A stretch of 64,000 nt of DNA from assembly GCF_900187265.1 (NCBI RefSeq), contig NZ_LT906450.1, forward strand, positions 1,169,444 to 1,233,443, read 5' to 3'. This DNA comes from Rhodococcus rhodochrous. Its GTDB lineage: Bacteria > Actinomycetota > Actinomycetes > Mycobacteriales > Mycobacteriaceae. Shown in pieces: positions 27,886-34,919 of the stretch. A model generated the notes under the pieces. The model saw only the letters and a list, made by a program, of their open reading frames with translations. It was not told the origin of the DNA and made no database searches. Both the position numbers and the translations under genes were made by a program. Positions within the stretch are counted from its first letter, which is position 1. Each line of letters starts with the position of its first letter.

Positions 27886-28867
27886 AGGTCGACCAGTCCG
27901 GCTCGGTGGTCAACGGGCTGCCGTCGGGGCCGGACAGCACGCCGTTCTCGTAGAGGAATCGGGCGTAGCCCGACCATTTCCCGGCGTCGAGGACCCCGAC
28001 GGCGCCGGCGGCGTCGCGCATGTAGTCGGCGGCGAGCATGCGCTGGCTCTCGTAGACGAGTTCCTCGTCGGGGAAGGCCCCGGGATTCGCCTCGATCAGC
28101 GCCCGTGCCCCGCGATCGGGGTCGTCGGCTGCGATCCGGTAGCCCTGGTGCAGAGCCTGCACGAAAGCGCGCGCCTGCTCCGGGTTCTCCGACATCCAGT
28201 CCTCGTTGCCGTCGACGACGATCGCGTACGCATCGGGGAAGCCGTGGTCGGTGAAGCCGAAGTACCGCATGGGCAGTCCGCGGTGTTCGGCCTCGAGACC
28301 CTCCCACGCCAGGTACGACACGGTGAAGTCGGCGGTCGACGAGTAGACCGCCTCGTACGACGACGTCCCGAGCGTCACGCTCTCGAACTCACCGCGACCA
28401 CCATCGTTGCGGATCACCTCGGCGAGCATCTCGTCCTCGCCGGGGTTCGCGAAGCCCGCGAAGGTCTTGCCGTCGAGATCCGCGGGCCGCGTGATCTCGG
28501 CGTTGTCGGCCCGCACGGCGATTCCCGTCGCCCAGTGCTGCAGCGGTGCGAGGACCGCGACGGTCCGGGAACCCGCAGCTCTGGCGATGGTCGACGTGGC
28601 GTGCGTGGAGATCCCGAACTCGGCGCTACCGGCGTCGACGAGGGTGTCGGGCGTCGCGTTGTTGTACGGCAGGATCTCGACGTCGAGACCCGCCTCGGCG
28701 AACAGGCCCTCCTGCTGCGCCACGTACAGGCCGGTGTGGTTGGTGTTGGGCGTCCAGTCCAACGCGAATCGGATGGTGTCGCTCCCGGAATCGGACGAGC
28801 ACCCGACGACCGCGGAGAGTGCGGCGACGAGGGTGATCAGTCCGGCGAGAGTCCGCCGCGCGTTCAC
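27854..28867 (-). CDS. thiY: Substrate-binding lipoprotein, NMT1/THI5-like (HMP-type)
   Basis: Extracytoplasmic receptor of the transporter. The NMT1/THI5 fold is recognised from FALDWTPNTNHTGLYVAQQEG, then FGISTHATST and LAWEGLEAEHRG. The GTG at 28867 gives a compact lipoprotein signal (VNARRTLAGLITLVAALSA) ending in the lipobox VVGC; the upstream ATG at 28921 would add 18 residues without signal character and touches the riboswitch. 337 residues. Related yeast and bacterial proteins bind pyrimidine precursors of thiamine, which agrees with the riboswitch. Confidence 0.88.
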   Translation of the reverse strand: MNARRTLAGLITLVAALSAVVGCSSDSGSDTIRFALDWTPNTNHTGLYVAQQEGLFAEAGLDVEILPYNNATPDTLVDAGSAEFGISTHATSTIARAAGSRTVAVLAPLQHWATGIAVRADNAEITRPADLDGKTFAGFANPGEDEMLAEVIRNDGGRGEFESVTLGTSSYEAVYSSTADFTVSYLAWEGLEAEHRGLPMRYFGFTDHGFPDAYAIVVDGNEDWMSENPEQARAFVQALHQGYRIAADDPDRGARALIEANPGAFPDEELVYESQRMLAADYMRDAAGAVGVLDAGKWSGYARFLYENGVLSGPDGSPLTTEPDWSTYVTDDYLEDR

Positions 28868-28920
28868 TGCGCCGGCAGGGGACGGATCGATGTGGGGGCA
28901 GGCACGGTCATATCGGGACA

Positions 28921-29005
28921 TCCCTTCGTCAGCATTACCTGATCAGGTTCGACGGGTGTGATCTCAGCCCCGCTCGTGCGGAGCACCCCGTGTCACGGGC
29001 GACCC
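28921..29005 (-). promoter_or_regulatory. TPP (THI-box) riboswitch
   Basis: On the minus strand the leader contains the thi-box elements in order: CGGGGTGC, then GGCTGAGATCACACCCG, then GAACCTGATCAGGTAATGC and GACGAAGGGA at the 3' end. It ends about 50 bp before the chosen thiY start. Binding of thiamine pyrophosphate is expected to turn off the thiYXZ operon. The AAGGG of the last helix adjoins the ATG at 28921, so control of translation is possible. Confidence 0.95.
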
Positions 29006-29219
29006 TAGCACCATGCCCTCCGAGATCACCGGGGCGGCCGCAGAACGGAAGATGTGACCCGAAGTTACGGAAATGCCCAGGTCGGGACGTCACCCTCACA
29101 TTTCACCCGTAACGGAAGGGTCGAAGGTCCCGACTATTCGAGTGATCGTCCCTGTCACCTCCCCCCCAACGACAGGGGCCATCGGTCTGCGCACGTCTCC
29201 CCCTTGCGTGGACGATGAA
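29006..29219. other. Gene-free stretch between riboswitch and IS30 element
   Basis: Expected to hold the thiYXZ promoter (minus strand); TAGGGT near 29005 could be a -10. Inverted repeats (GTCGGGA/TCCCGAC; GTTACGG/CCGTAAC) are present, but no gene is seen. The left end of the insertion element begins at 29220. Confidence 0.5.
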
Positions 29220-29268
29220 GGGCCCGTCGGTGAACTGGCGGTTTCCAGGGGTCGACGCAACACCGCTG

Positions 29269-30814
29269 TTAGTTGGTGGTGATTAGATCACGCAGACGCT
29301 CGGCTGGGGTATCCCAGCCGAGCGTTTTGCGTGGCCGGCCGTTGAGTTCCTGGGCGACGTGCTCGAGGTCCGCCGGGCTGTAGACACTCAGATCGGTGCC
29401 CTTGGGGAAATACTGCCGCAGCAGTCCGTTGGTGTTCTCGTTGGTGCCGCGTTGCCAGGGGCTGGCCGGGTCACAGAAGTACACGGCCATATCGGCAGCG
29501 ATACCGAACTGCTTGTGCCGGGCCATCTCGGCGCCTTGATCCCAGGTCAGCGAGCCACGAAGATGCGTGGGCAGGTCTTTCATCGCGGCGATGAGCGCGT
29601 CCCGCACGGATTCGGCGTCGTGCCCGTTCGGCAGGTGCAGCAGCATCGTGTAGCGGGTGGTGCGTTCGACGAGGGTGCCGATCGCGGTCTTGTTCAGCTC
29701 ACCGGTGATCAAATCGCCTTCCCAGCGTCCGGGCACCGCACGGTCGGCGACCTCGGCGGGCCGGTCACTGATCATCACCATCGGATCGGTGAATCGCTGA
29801 TACCGTTCGCCGTCCGCGCGGTGCGGTTTACGTCTCGCCCGACCGGTCCGAAGCGCCTGTTGCACTTGCTTTTTGAGCCCCCCTCGGGCTTGGAAGTAGA
29901 GGGCTTGGTAGATCGTTTCGTGGCTCACCCGCATACTTTCGTCGTCGGGATGATCCCGGCGTAGACGGTGCGAGATCTGCTCCGGCGACAACTGTCCGGG
30001 ACAGGCCTTCCTCGACCGCTGCCCGCAGGACCGTGTTCACCACCAGTTTGGACTGCTTCGGCCGCGCCCGGGCGGCAGCGGCGGCCCGATCGGCCCGATA
30101 CGGCAGGTACCTGCCCTCGATGCTGTGCCGACGAACCTCCCGCGAGACGGTCGAGACGTTCTTGCCGATCCGAGCGGCGATGGTCCGCAACGAATCCTCG
30201 ACGAGCAGGCCGTCGGCGATCGCGATCCGGTCCTCGGTCGACAGATACCGGTCGCTGATCGCCGGCCGTCCGCTGCCCTCACAGGCCACACTGGTCACAG
30301 ACTGTGTGTAGACGGTTCCGTGGTGGTAATCCACGACCCGCCCATCGGGATGAATCCGCTTGCTGTTCGAGCGCCGGATTCCCTGACGCCAGTCCCGTGC
30401 GGTGCGTTCGTTGACCCCGACCTCACGGGCTGCTCGTCTGGCCGACCAGCCCGCTGCGATCAACTCCAGACAACGACGCTTGGCTTCGGGTTTTCCCTTC
30501 GGTGAGATCTTCCCTTTGCCGACCAGTCCCTCGTCCACCAGGATCCGGCGGGCTACCGAGTGCGCGACCTTCGATGCCTTCGCCGCCCGGGTGATCGAGC
30601 CCGTCTCCTCGTAGACGGTCACGATCACCCGGCGGTCAGCGGTGCCGGCCGGGCCGCGGGACTTACCCATCGGCCGGCCGATGGCCCTCAAGATCGCGTA
30701 ACACCGCTGCCGGGGCAGCCCGAACGCGGCCGCGGCCTCCTTGACCGGAATCCCGGCATCGATCAGTCGTGCCAGTTGGTCACCGAACCGGTCGCAGTCC
30801 TCCGTAAACGACAT
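29269..30814 (-). pseudogene. IS30-family transposase, frameshifted
   Basis: The first frame (start at 30814) encodes two helix-turn-helix regions typical of IS30 (PVKEAAAAFGLPRQRCY; LSTEDRIAIADGLL then IAARIGKNVSTVSREVRRH) and reaches VEEGL. The frame then changes near 29992 (one extra base) and continues as SPEQISHRLRRDHPDDESM with the complete DDE domain: WEGDLITG, LTWDQGAEM and the Glu of QRGTNENTNGLL. Both halves are otherwise well preserved, so the break is recent, a sequencing slip, or less likely a programmed shift. It reads on to 29269. Confidence 0.88.
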
Positions 30815-30854
30815 GATCGTCGCAACCTCTCGTTGAGAGTGTTGCGACGATCAT
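30813..30854. repeat. Hairpin over the transposase start codon
   Basis: Arms ATGATCGTCGCAAC (30813-30826) and GTTGCGACGATCAT (30841-30854) pair perfectly, with an inner CTCTC/GAGAG pair. The transposase start codon (30812-30814) lies at the foot of the stem and the likely ribosome site (GAGAGG) in its upper part. In mRNA this could hide the start when transcription enters from outside. Confidence 0.85.
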
Positions 30855-30953
30855 GTGAACCCGCCACTCCGACGGGCCCTTTCTTCTGTCGTTTCCGTGG
30901 ACCCGACTCCCGCAGCGGTGTTCAATACGCACGAACCGATCGGGGGATGGGGA

Positions 30954-32642
30954 ATGCGCGCAATGATGGGTGCCGCACTGGCTGCGGCAGTGATGGGAAG
31001 TGTGCTCACGGCGCCGGTGGTGTCGGCGGAGACGAGCGGACGCACCGAAATGCCGTATGACTCGTCGGCGCCGCTGGCCGGCGAGGTGCTCGGGTCCGTG
31101 GTGTCGATACCCGCACCGCTACCGCCGGTGGCCGGACCGCGACCTGCCGCGTGCGACCGGCTGTCGTATCTGCGGTGGCGTTCGGCAGACGGACCGGAGA
31201 ATTCGGCCGACGCCGACCGGATCCTCGTCGCCCAACCGGGAATCTTCGAGGGAGCGGGTGCATTCGAGAGCGTCGCGCGCAACACCGTCGTCGCGGCCGC
31301 GACTCGCGGTGCCCACATCGAGTTCTGGGCACTCGACCGGCGATCGAACTGCCTCGAGGACCACACCGGTACCCGGGCGGCATTGCGGACGGGTTCGCTC
31401 GACACCGCGACCGACTACTACTTCCACGGTGCCGAAGTGGACGGGCGACGATTCGCCGGCCACGCGAGCGGCGCCGACGTCGCATGGCTCTCGCATGTCG
31501 GTCTCGAACAGACGCTGCGCGACCAGTACGACCTGCTGCGTCACGAACTTCCCGACCCGGCGCTGCGGAAGCGGAAGGTGTTGTGCGGCGGGCATTCTCT
31601 CGGCGGTTTCATCACCGGCTACTTCGCGGAATGGGACTTCGACGGAGATCCCGCCACCACCGACGACACAGGTTACAACCAGTGCGGCGGGTACTTCGCG
31701 CTCGATACGGTGATCGAGGCGGGCGCGCCGTTCCCGGGGCGGGGTGCCCTCCCGGATCTGCCCGACACGGTCTCGGCACCGCTCGATGCGATCTCCGGCT
31801 CCATCTCGACGGCATCGCCGGTGCTGGCACTTCCTGCGGTCATCAATCCCGAGACGACGAATCTGCTCGCACTCACGGGACTCGCCGCGCGATTGGACCC
31901 GGACAGCACCGACGGCATCGTCCCGCGCATGCCCGACAACCCGAACGTCGACTGGACGTTGCGCACTCTGTTGTCGGGGGACTACGCGATGTTCGCGACG
32001 CGCGACCCGGATGTGCGGACGTTGAACGCGACCAACGAGGCGGTGCTCGGTGCGATCCTCGACGACAATTCGCAACCGCTGGGATTCCTGCAGGCGAGCG
32101 TCGGATTCATCACCGGTGCGCCCGTGCGCGACAAGCTGTTTCCTGTTCCCGGTACGCCGGAGGTGCTCGGGTCGGGATTCTTCGGCGATGCGCCCAAGGC
32201 GTCGCCGGCGGTGTTCGCGGATCCGGGAGTCGTCTACCGGTGGCTCGACTACGACGAGGTGGGTACGGCGGCGTCGTCATCCGACGAGGCGCGGTACACC
32301 GATCGGGGGAGCGAGGTGACGTCGATCGCGGAGCTGGCGCGGAATCTGTCGGAGCCCCCACTGGATTTCACCGAGTGGTACTTCCCGTCGAAGCTTCCGT
32401 TCGACCTGGCGTCGGCAACCCGCTTCGAAGGTCATCTCCACCGCGACGGGGTCACCCGCAATCCTGTGGTGACGCTGGTGGCGAGCGGCGGGATCTCGTT
32501 GCCGGAGACGGACCATCCGAACGAACGCAGGTGGGTGCTGCCCGGATACAACCACATCGATGTACTCGCTGCGGCCGCCGATCAGAACGACGGGCGGCCC
32601 GAGCAGGTGTCGCAGGCACTGGCCGACTTCGCGGCCGGGTGA
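30954..32642 (+). CDS. Secreted alpha/beta-hydrolase-like protein
   Basis: 562-residue exported protein. Signal peptide MRAMMGAALAAAVMGSVLTA, then PVVSA-E. A nucleophile elbow CGGHSLGGFITGY lies near residue 210, with acidic and His residues (for example PGYNHIDVL near the C-terminus) placed as in alpha/beta hydrolases. I do not recognise a named family or substrate. The ATG at 30954 is chosen because it starts the signal peptide and follows a G-rich ribosome-site-like stretch. The frame is open back to 30855, inside the end of the IS30 element, so the original promoter may have been displaced by that insertion. Confidence 0.8.
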   Translation: MRAMMGAALAAAVMGSVLTAPVVSAETSGRTEMPYDSSAPLAGEVLGSVVSIPAPLPPVAGPRPAACDRLSYLRWRSADGPENSADADRILVAQPGIFEGAGAFESVARNTVVAAATRGAHIEFWALDRRSNCLEDHTGTRAALRTGSLDTATDYYFHGAEVDGRRFAGHASGADVAWLSHVGLEQTLRDQYDLLRHELPDPALRKRKVLCGGHSLGGFITGYFAEWDFDGDPATTDDTGYNQCGGYFALDTVIEAGAPFPGRGALPDLPDTVSAPLDAISGSISTASPVLALPAVINPETTNLLALTGLAARLDPDSTDGIVPRMPDNPNVDWTLRTLLSGDYAMFATRDPDVRTLNATNEAVLGAILDDNSQPLGFLQASVGFITGAPVRDKLFPVPGTPEVLGSGFFGDAPKASPAVFADPGVVYRWLDYDEVGTAASSSDEARYTDRGSEVTSIAELARNLSEPPLDFTEWYFPSKLPFDLASATRFEGHLHRDGVTRNPVVTLVASGGISLPETDHPNERRWVLPGYNHIDVLAAAADQNDGRPEQVSQALADFAAG

Positions 32643-32648
32643 TGCGGA

Positions 32649-32795
32649 TCAGGCGCCGCGCGCGGAGAAGATCGAGGAGTAGTCGTGGGGGGCGGTCACC
32701 TCTGCGACAGCGGCCACGTGCTCGATCTCGGCCTCGGCGTCGGGAGAGGTGGGGGCGAGAAAAAGAGGGTTGTCGAATTCTTTGTGCTGGCTCAT
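32649..32795 (-). CDS. Small acidic peptide of unknown function (48 residues)
   Basis: I do not recognise it. The product begins MSQHKEFDNPLFLAP, continues with an acidic helix-like middle (DAEAEIEHVAAVAEV) and ends in a short tail HDYSSIFSARGA. AAAGGA lies at a good distance, and a second ATG two codons upstream (32801) is also possible. The leader-plus-short-tail pattern resembles RiPP precursor peptides, but no maturation enzyme is encoded nearby, and there is no Cys. It converges on the hydrolase gene with a 6-bp gap. Confidence 0.6.
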   Translation of the reverse strand: MSQHKEFDNPLFLAPTSPDAEAEIEHVAAVAEVTAPHDYSSIFSARGA

Positions 32796-33015
32796 GGCCA
32801 TCCTTTCGGGGTGCGGCCGGGTAGACCCCGGCCGGGGGCAGTGCGAAGAAGAGGGGCCGCGGTACACGCGGCGGGGAACTCTCACGTCCGGTTCGGAACC
32901 TTCGGGCACCGAGGTGCGAGGTCGCTCATCATGTGCAAGCCGAACGATGACTCCACCCTACACCAGAAGGTTCCCGGAACGTTTGACCGGCGAGTCGCGT
33001 GGGAAGACACTCGGC

Positions 33016-33210
33016 ATGGCTACCTACAGAGTGATCGACCCGACCGGGAACGTCGTGGATACCAAGGAGATCGAGAGCGCGGACGATGCGCACGCCTGGT
33101 TCGTCGACCAGCGCGCCGACAACAGCGAACTCGGCTGGCGCATGGAGGCGCAGAACGAGCAGGACGGTACCTGGCACTTCTTCGACGACACCGAAGGCAC
33201 CTCGAAGTAG
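33016..33210 (+). CDS. Small conserved-looking hypothetical protein (64 residues)
   Basis: Acidic cytoplasmic protein beginning MATYRVIDPTGNVVDTKEIE, rich in Trp, Asp and Glu, with a pattern of short strands and one helix (ADDAHAWFVDQRAD). No family recognised. ATG at 33016; the upstream frame is open but shows no homology. A repeat and a strong hairpin follow the stop. Confidence 0.65.
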   Translation: MATYRVIDPTGNVVDTKEIESADDAHAWFVDQRADNSELGWRMEAQNEQDGTWHFFDDTEGTSK

Positions 33211-33227
33211 AAGTAGTCCTTGCAGCA

Positions 33228-33294
33228 CCCGAACAGCGCGGTGCGGAGCGCCCGAACAGCGCGGTGCCGGTAGTCGTAACTACCGGCACCGCGC
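33228..33294. terminator. Bidirectional terminator with duplicated left arm
   Basis: Perfect inverted repeat GCGCGGTGCCGGTAG (33259-33273) against 33280-33294 with a 6-nt loop, between the convergent genes at 33016 and 33305. The word CCCGAACAGCGCGGTGC, which covers the start of the left arm, also occurs 23 bp upstream (33228 and 33251). Confidence 0.85.
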
Positions 33295-33304
33295 AGTTCA
33301 GGGG

Positions 33305-33502
33305 CTACTTCTTGAAAGCGTCCTTGACGTTCTCTACGGCATCCGAAACCTTGTCGCCTGCCTGCTTCAGACCACTGGAGGTCTGGTCGCCGCGGCCCTC
33401 GGCTTCGAGATCACGATCGCCGGTCGCCTGACCGGTGTTCTCCTTGATCTTGCCGCCTGCTTCTTCTGCCTTGTGCTTTGCCTTGTCGACGAAGTCGGCC
33501 AT
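33305..33502 (-). CDS. CsbD-family stress protein
   Basis: 65-residue, highly charged, Cys-free protein of the CsbD family (MADFVDKAKHKAEEAGGKIK, then ENTGQATGDRDLEAEGRGDQ). Members are abundant under general stress; the mechanism is unknown. The ATG at 33502 has GGGAGGA upstream at normal distance. The frame is open further upstream but without homology. Divergent from the small membrane-protein gene at 33622. Confidence 0.92.
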   Translation of the reverse strand: MADFVDKAKHKAEEAGGKIKENTGQATGDRDLEAEGRGDQTSSGLKQAGDKVSDAVENVKDAFKK

Positions 33503-33621
33503 GGGATCCTCCCGTGTCATCGAACGTTGCCCTGACGGAGTACCCGACCCGAACAGCCTGAAACCGAACACGACCGGCTCGTCCGTGTCAGACTTCGACA
33601 CAGACAGCCAGGAGGAGACCG

Positions 33622-33798
33622 ATGTCGCATCCCACCAGCTCCGGTCCCGAGAACAACGATCCGATCGGGGACGCTCCCGACGCCGATCCCGAGCTCGTCC
33701 GTGACGGGCCGGTGCAGCGCCGGCGTTCGGCAGGTGCGGTGATCGCCGCCGTCGCGGTGGTCGTCGTGATCGTCGTACTGCTCGTCGTCTTCCTCTGA
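33622..33798 (+). CDS. Small single-span membrane protein (58 residues)
   Basis: The product begins MSHPTSSGPENNDPIGDAPD, has a basic RRR stop-transfer at about residue 35 and ends in one long Val/Ile-rich membrane helix (AGAVIAAVAVVVVIVVLLVV). GGAGGAG is five bases from the ATG. Resembles the short tail-anchored proteins of actinobacteria often found near stress genes; no function known. Confidence 0.75.
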   Translation: MSHPTSSGPENNDPIGDAPDADPELVRDGPVQRRRSAGAVIAAVAVVVVIVVLLVVFL

Positions 33799-33842
33799 GC
33801 AGCGTCTTCCTTCCGTCAGCGTTCCCCTGAACGGGGTGGGAA

Positions 33843-34895
33843 TCACAACCAGTCGCGGCGCTTGAACAGCACGTACAGCGCGATCGCAGACACCACCATG
33901 ATCCCGACCCCGCTCATCAGTCCCCACCACTCGCCGACTCCGGGATAGGGCACGTTCATGCCGTACCAGCCGGTGACGGCGGTGGGGACCGCGATGATCG
34001 CGGCCCACCCCGTCAGTTTCTTCATGACGATGTTCAGGCGCGCGTCCTGCAGCGACAGGTTCGTCTCGAAGACGGTGTTCACCATCTCGCGCAGCGAGTC
34101 GGTCCACTCCGCGGCGCGCATCACGTGGTCGTAGAGGTCGTTGTAGGAGCTGTCGAGTTCGGGGTGACGGTGGCTCTCGGCGCGGGTCCGCAGGACGGCG
34201 TTGACGACCTCGCGCATCGGCAACACGACCCGCCGGAGCTGCACGAGTTCCTTGCGGAGCCGGTAGACGCGTTGCTGGATCTGCCGGGTGGAGGCGCCGT
34301 CCTCGAAGAGGCAGTCCTCGAGGTCCTCTGCGGCGTCGTCGAGTTCCTGGATGGTCTCGAACTGCCCGTCGACGACCGTGTCGAGCAGTCCGTGGATCAG
34401 CGCGCCGGGCCCGTACTGCAGCAGGTCGGCGTTCTCGTCCCACCGGCGCACCACTTCGTCGATGTCGAACGGAGTGCCGCGGCGAACGGTGATGATGCCG
34501 CGAGGAAGGACGAAGGCGGAGATCCGCGTGGTGCGGAGCCGGGACTCGTGCGCCTGGTCCTCGTCCTCGGAATCCGGGAACAGGTGTGTCGCGTAGACCG
34601 TCAGGAAGGTGTGGGTGGAGTAACGGGTGGCCTTCGTGCGCTCGCCGTGCGCGAGCGAATCCTCGACTGCGTGCGGGTCGAGGTTCCATTCCTCGGCGAG
34701 TTCGAGCAGAGCCGTGTGCTCGGGATCCCACAGATCCACCCAGACGAGGGCCTCGGGATCGGCGAGATGCTCCGGGACGGCGGAGAGCGGGAACCCCTCG
34801 TCGACGAGTTTCCCCTGGGTCCACCGCCGGGTCCGGATGGAGTTGTCGTATCGGTTCGTCACCTCGGCAGTGTCCCCGAAATCGGCGGGCTTCAC
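33843..34895 (-). CDS. corA: CorA-type magnesium/cobalt transporter
   Basis: 350-residue membrane channel of the CorA family. A long cytoplasmic N-terminal domain and a coiled stalk helix are followed by two C-terminal membrane helices. The signature YGMNVPYPG (about residue 310) holds the GMN selectivity motif. The C-terminus ends in the basic FKRRDWL, as in the family. GTG start at 34895 is the longest; GTG at 34862 is possible. It lies 24 bp after the pknK stop on the same strand and may be cotranscribed. Confidence 0.93.
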   Translation of the reverse strand: MKPADFGDTAEVTNRYDNSIRTRRWTQGKLVDEGFPLSAVPEHLADPEALVWVDLWDPEHTALLELAEEWNLDPHAVEDSLAHGERTKATRYSTHTFLTVYATHLFPDSEDEDQAHESRLRTTRISAFVLPRGIITVRRGTPFDIDEVVRRWDENADLLQYGPGALIHGLLDTVVDGQFETIQELDDAAEDLEDCLFEDGASTRQIQQRVYRLRKELVQLRRVVLPMREVVNAVLRTRAESHRHPELDSSYNDLYDHVMRAAEWTDSLREMVNTVFETNLSLQDARLNIVMKKLTGWAAIIAVPTAVTGWYGMNVPYPGVGEWWGLMSGVGIMVVSAIALYVLFKRRDWL

Positions 34896-34919
34896 ACCAC
34901 GTTCCCGTGACGACCGGGC

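Larger units (their letters stand above)
29220..30879 (-). mobile_element. IS30-family insertion sequence
   Basis: About 1.66 kb bounded by imperfect inverted repeats, both starting GGGCCCGTCGG when read inward and sharing GGCGG, a TCG-rich middle and CGCAACAC over about 40 bp. Inside lies one IS30-type transposase gene broken by a frameshift. No matching short target duplication is obvious at the ends (left flank GATGAA, right flank TTTCTT), so the insertion may be old or rearranged. It separates the thi operon leader from the hydrolase gene. Confidence 0.88.

Noticed and set aside
29828-29991. Programmed frameshifting of the IS30 transposase
   Set aside because: IS30 elements normally use one uninterrupted frame, and no slippery heptamer with downstream structure is evident at the shift; mutation is simpler.
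29210-30890. Target-site duplication flanking the IS30 element
   Set aside because: The bases next to both ends do not match at 2-5 bp in any reasonable end assignment.
33622-33798. Treating the 58-residue frame as noise because of its size
   Set aside because: It has a strong GGAGGAG site, a sensible soluble-plus-membrane-helix layout and fills an otherwise empty gap, so it was kept as a gene.
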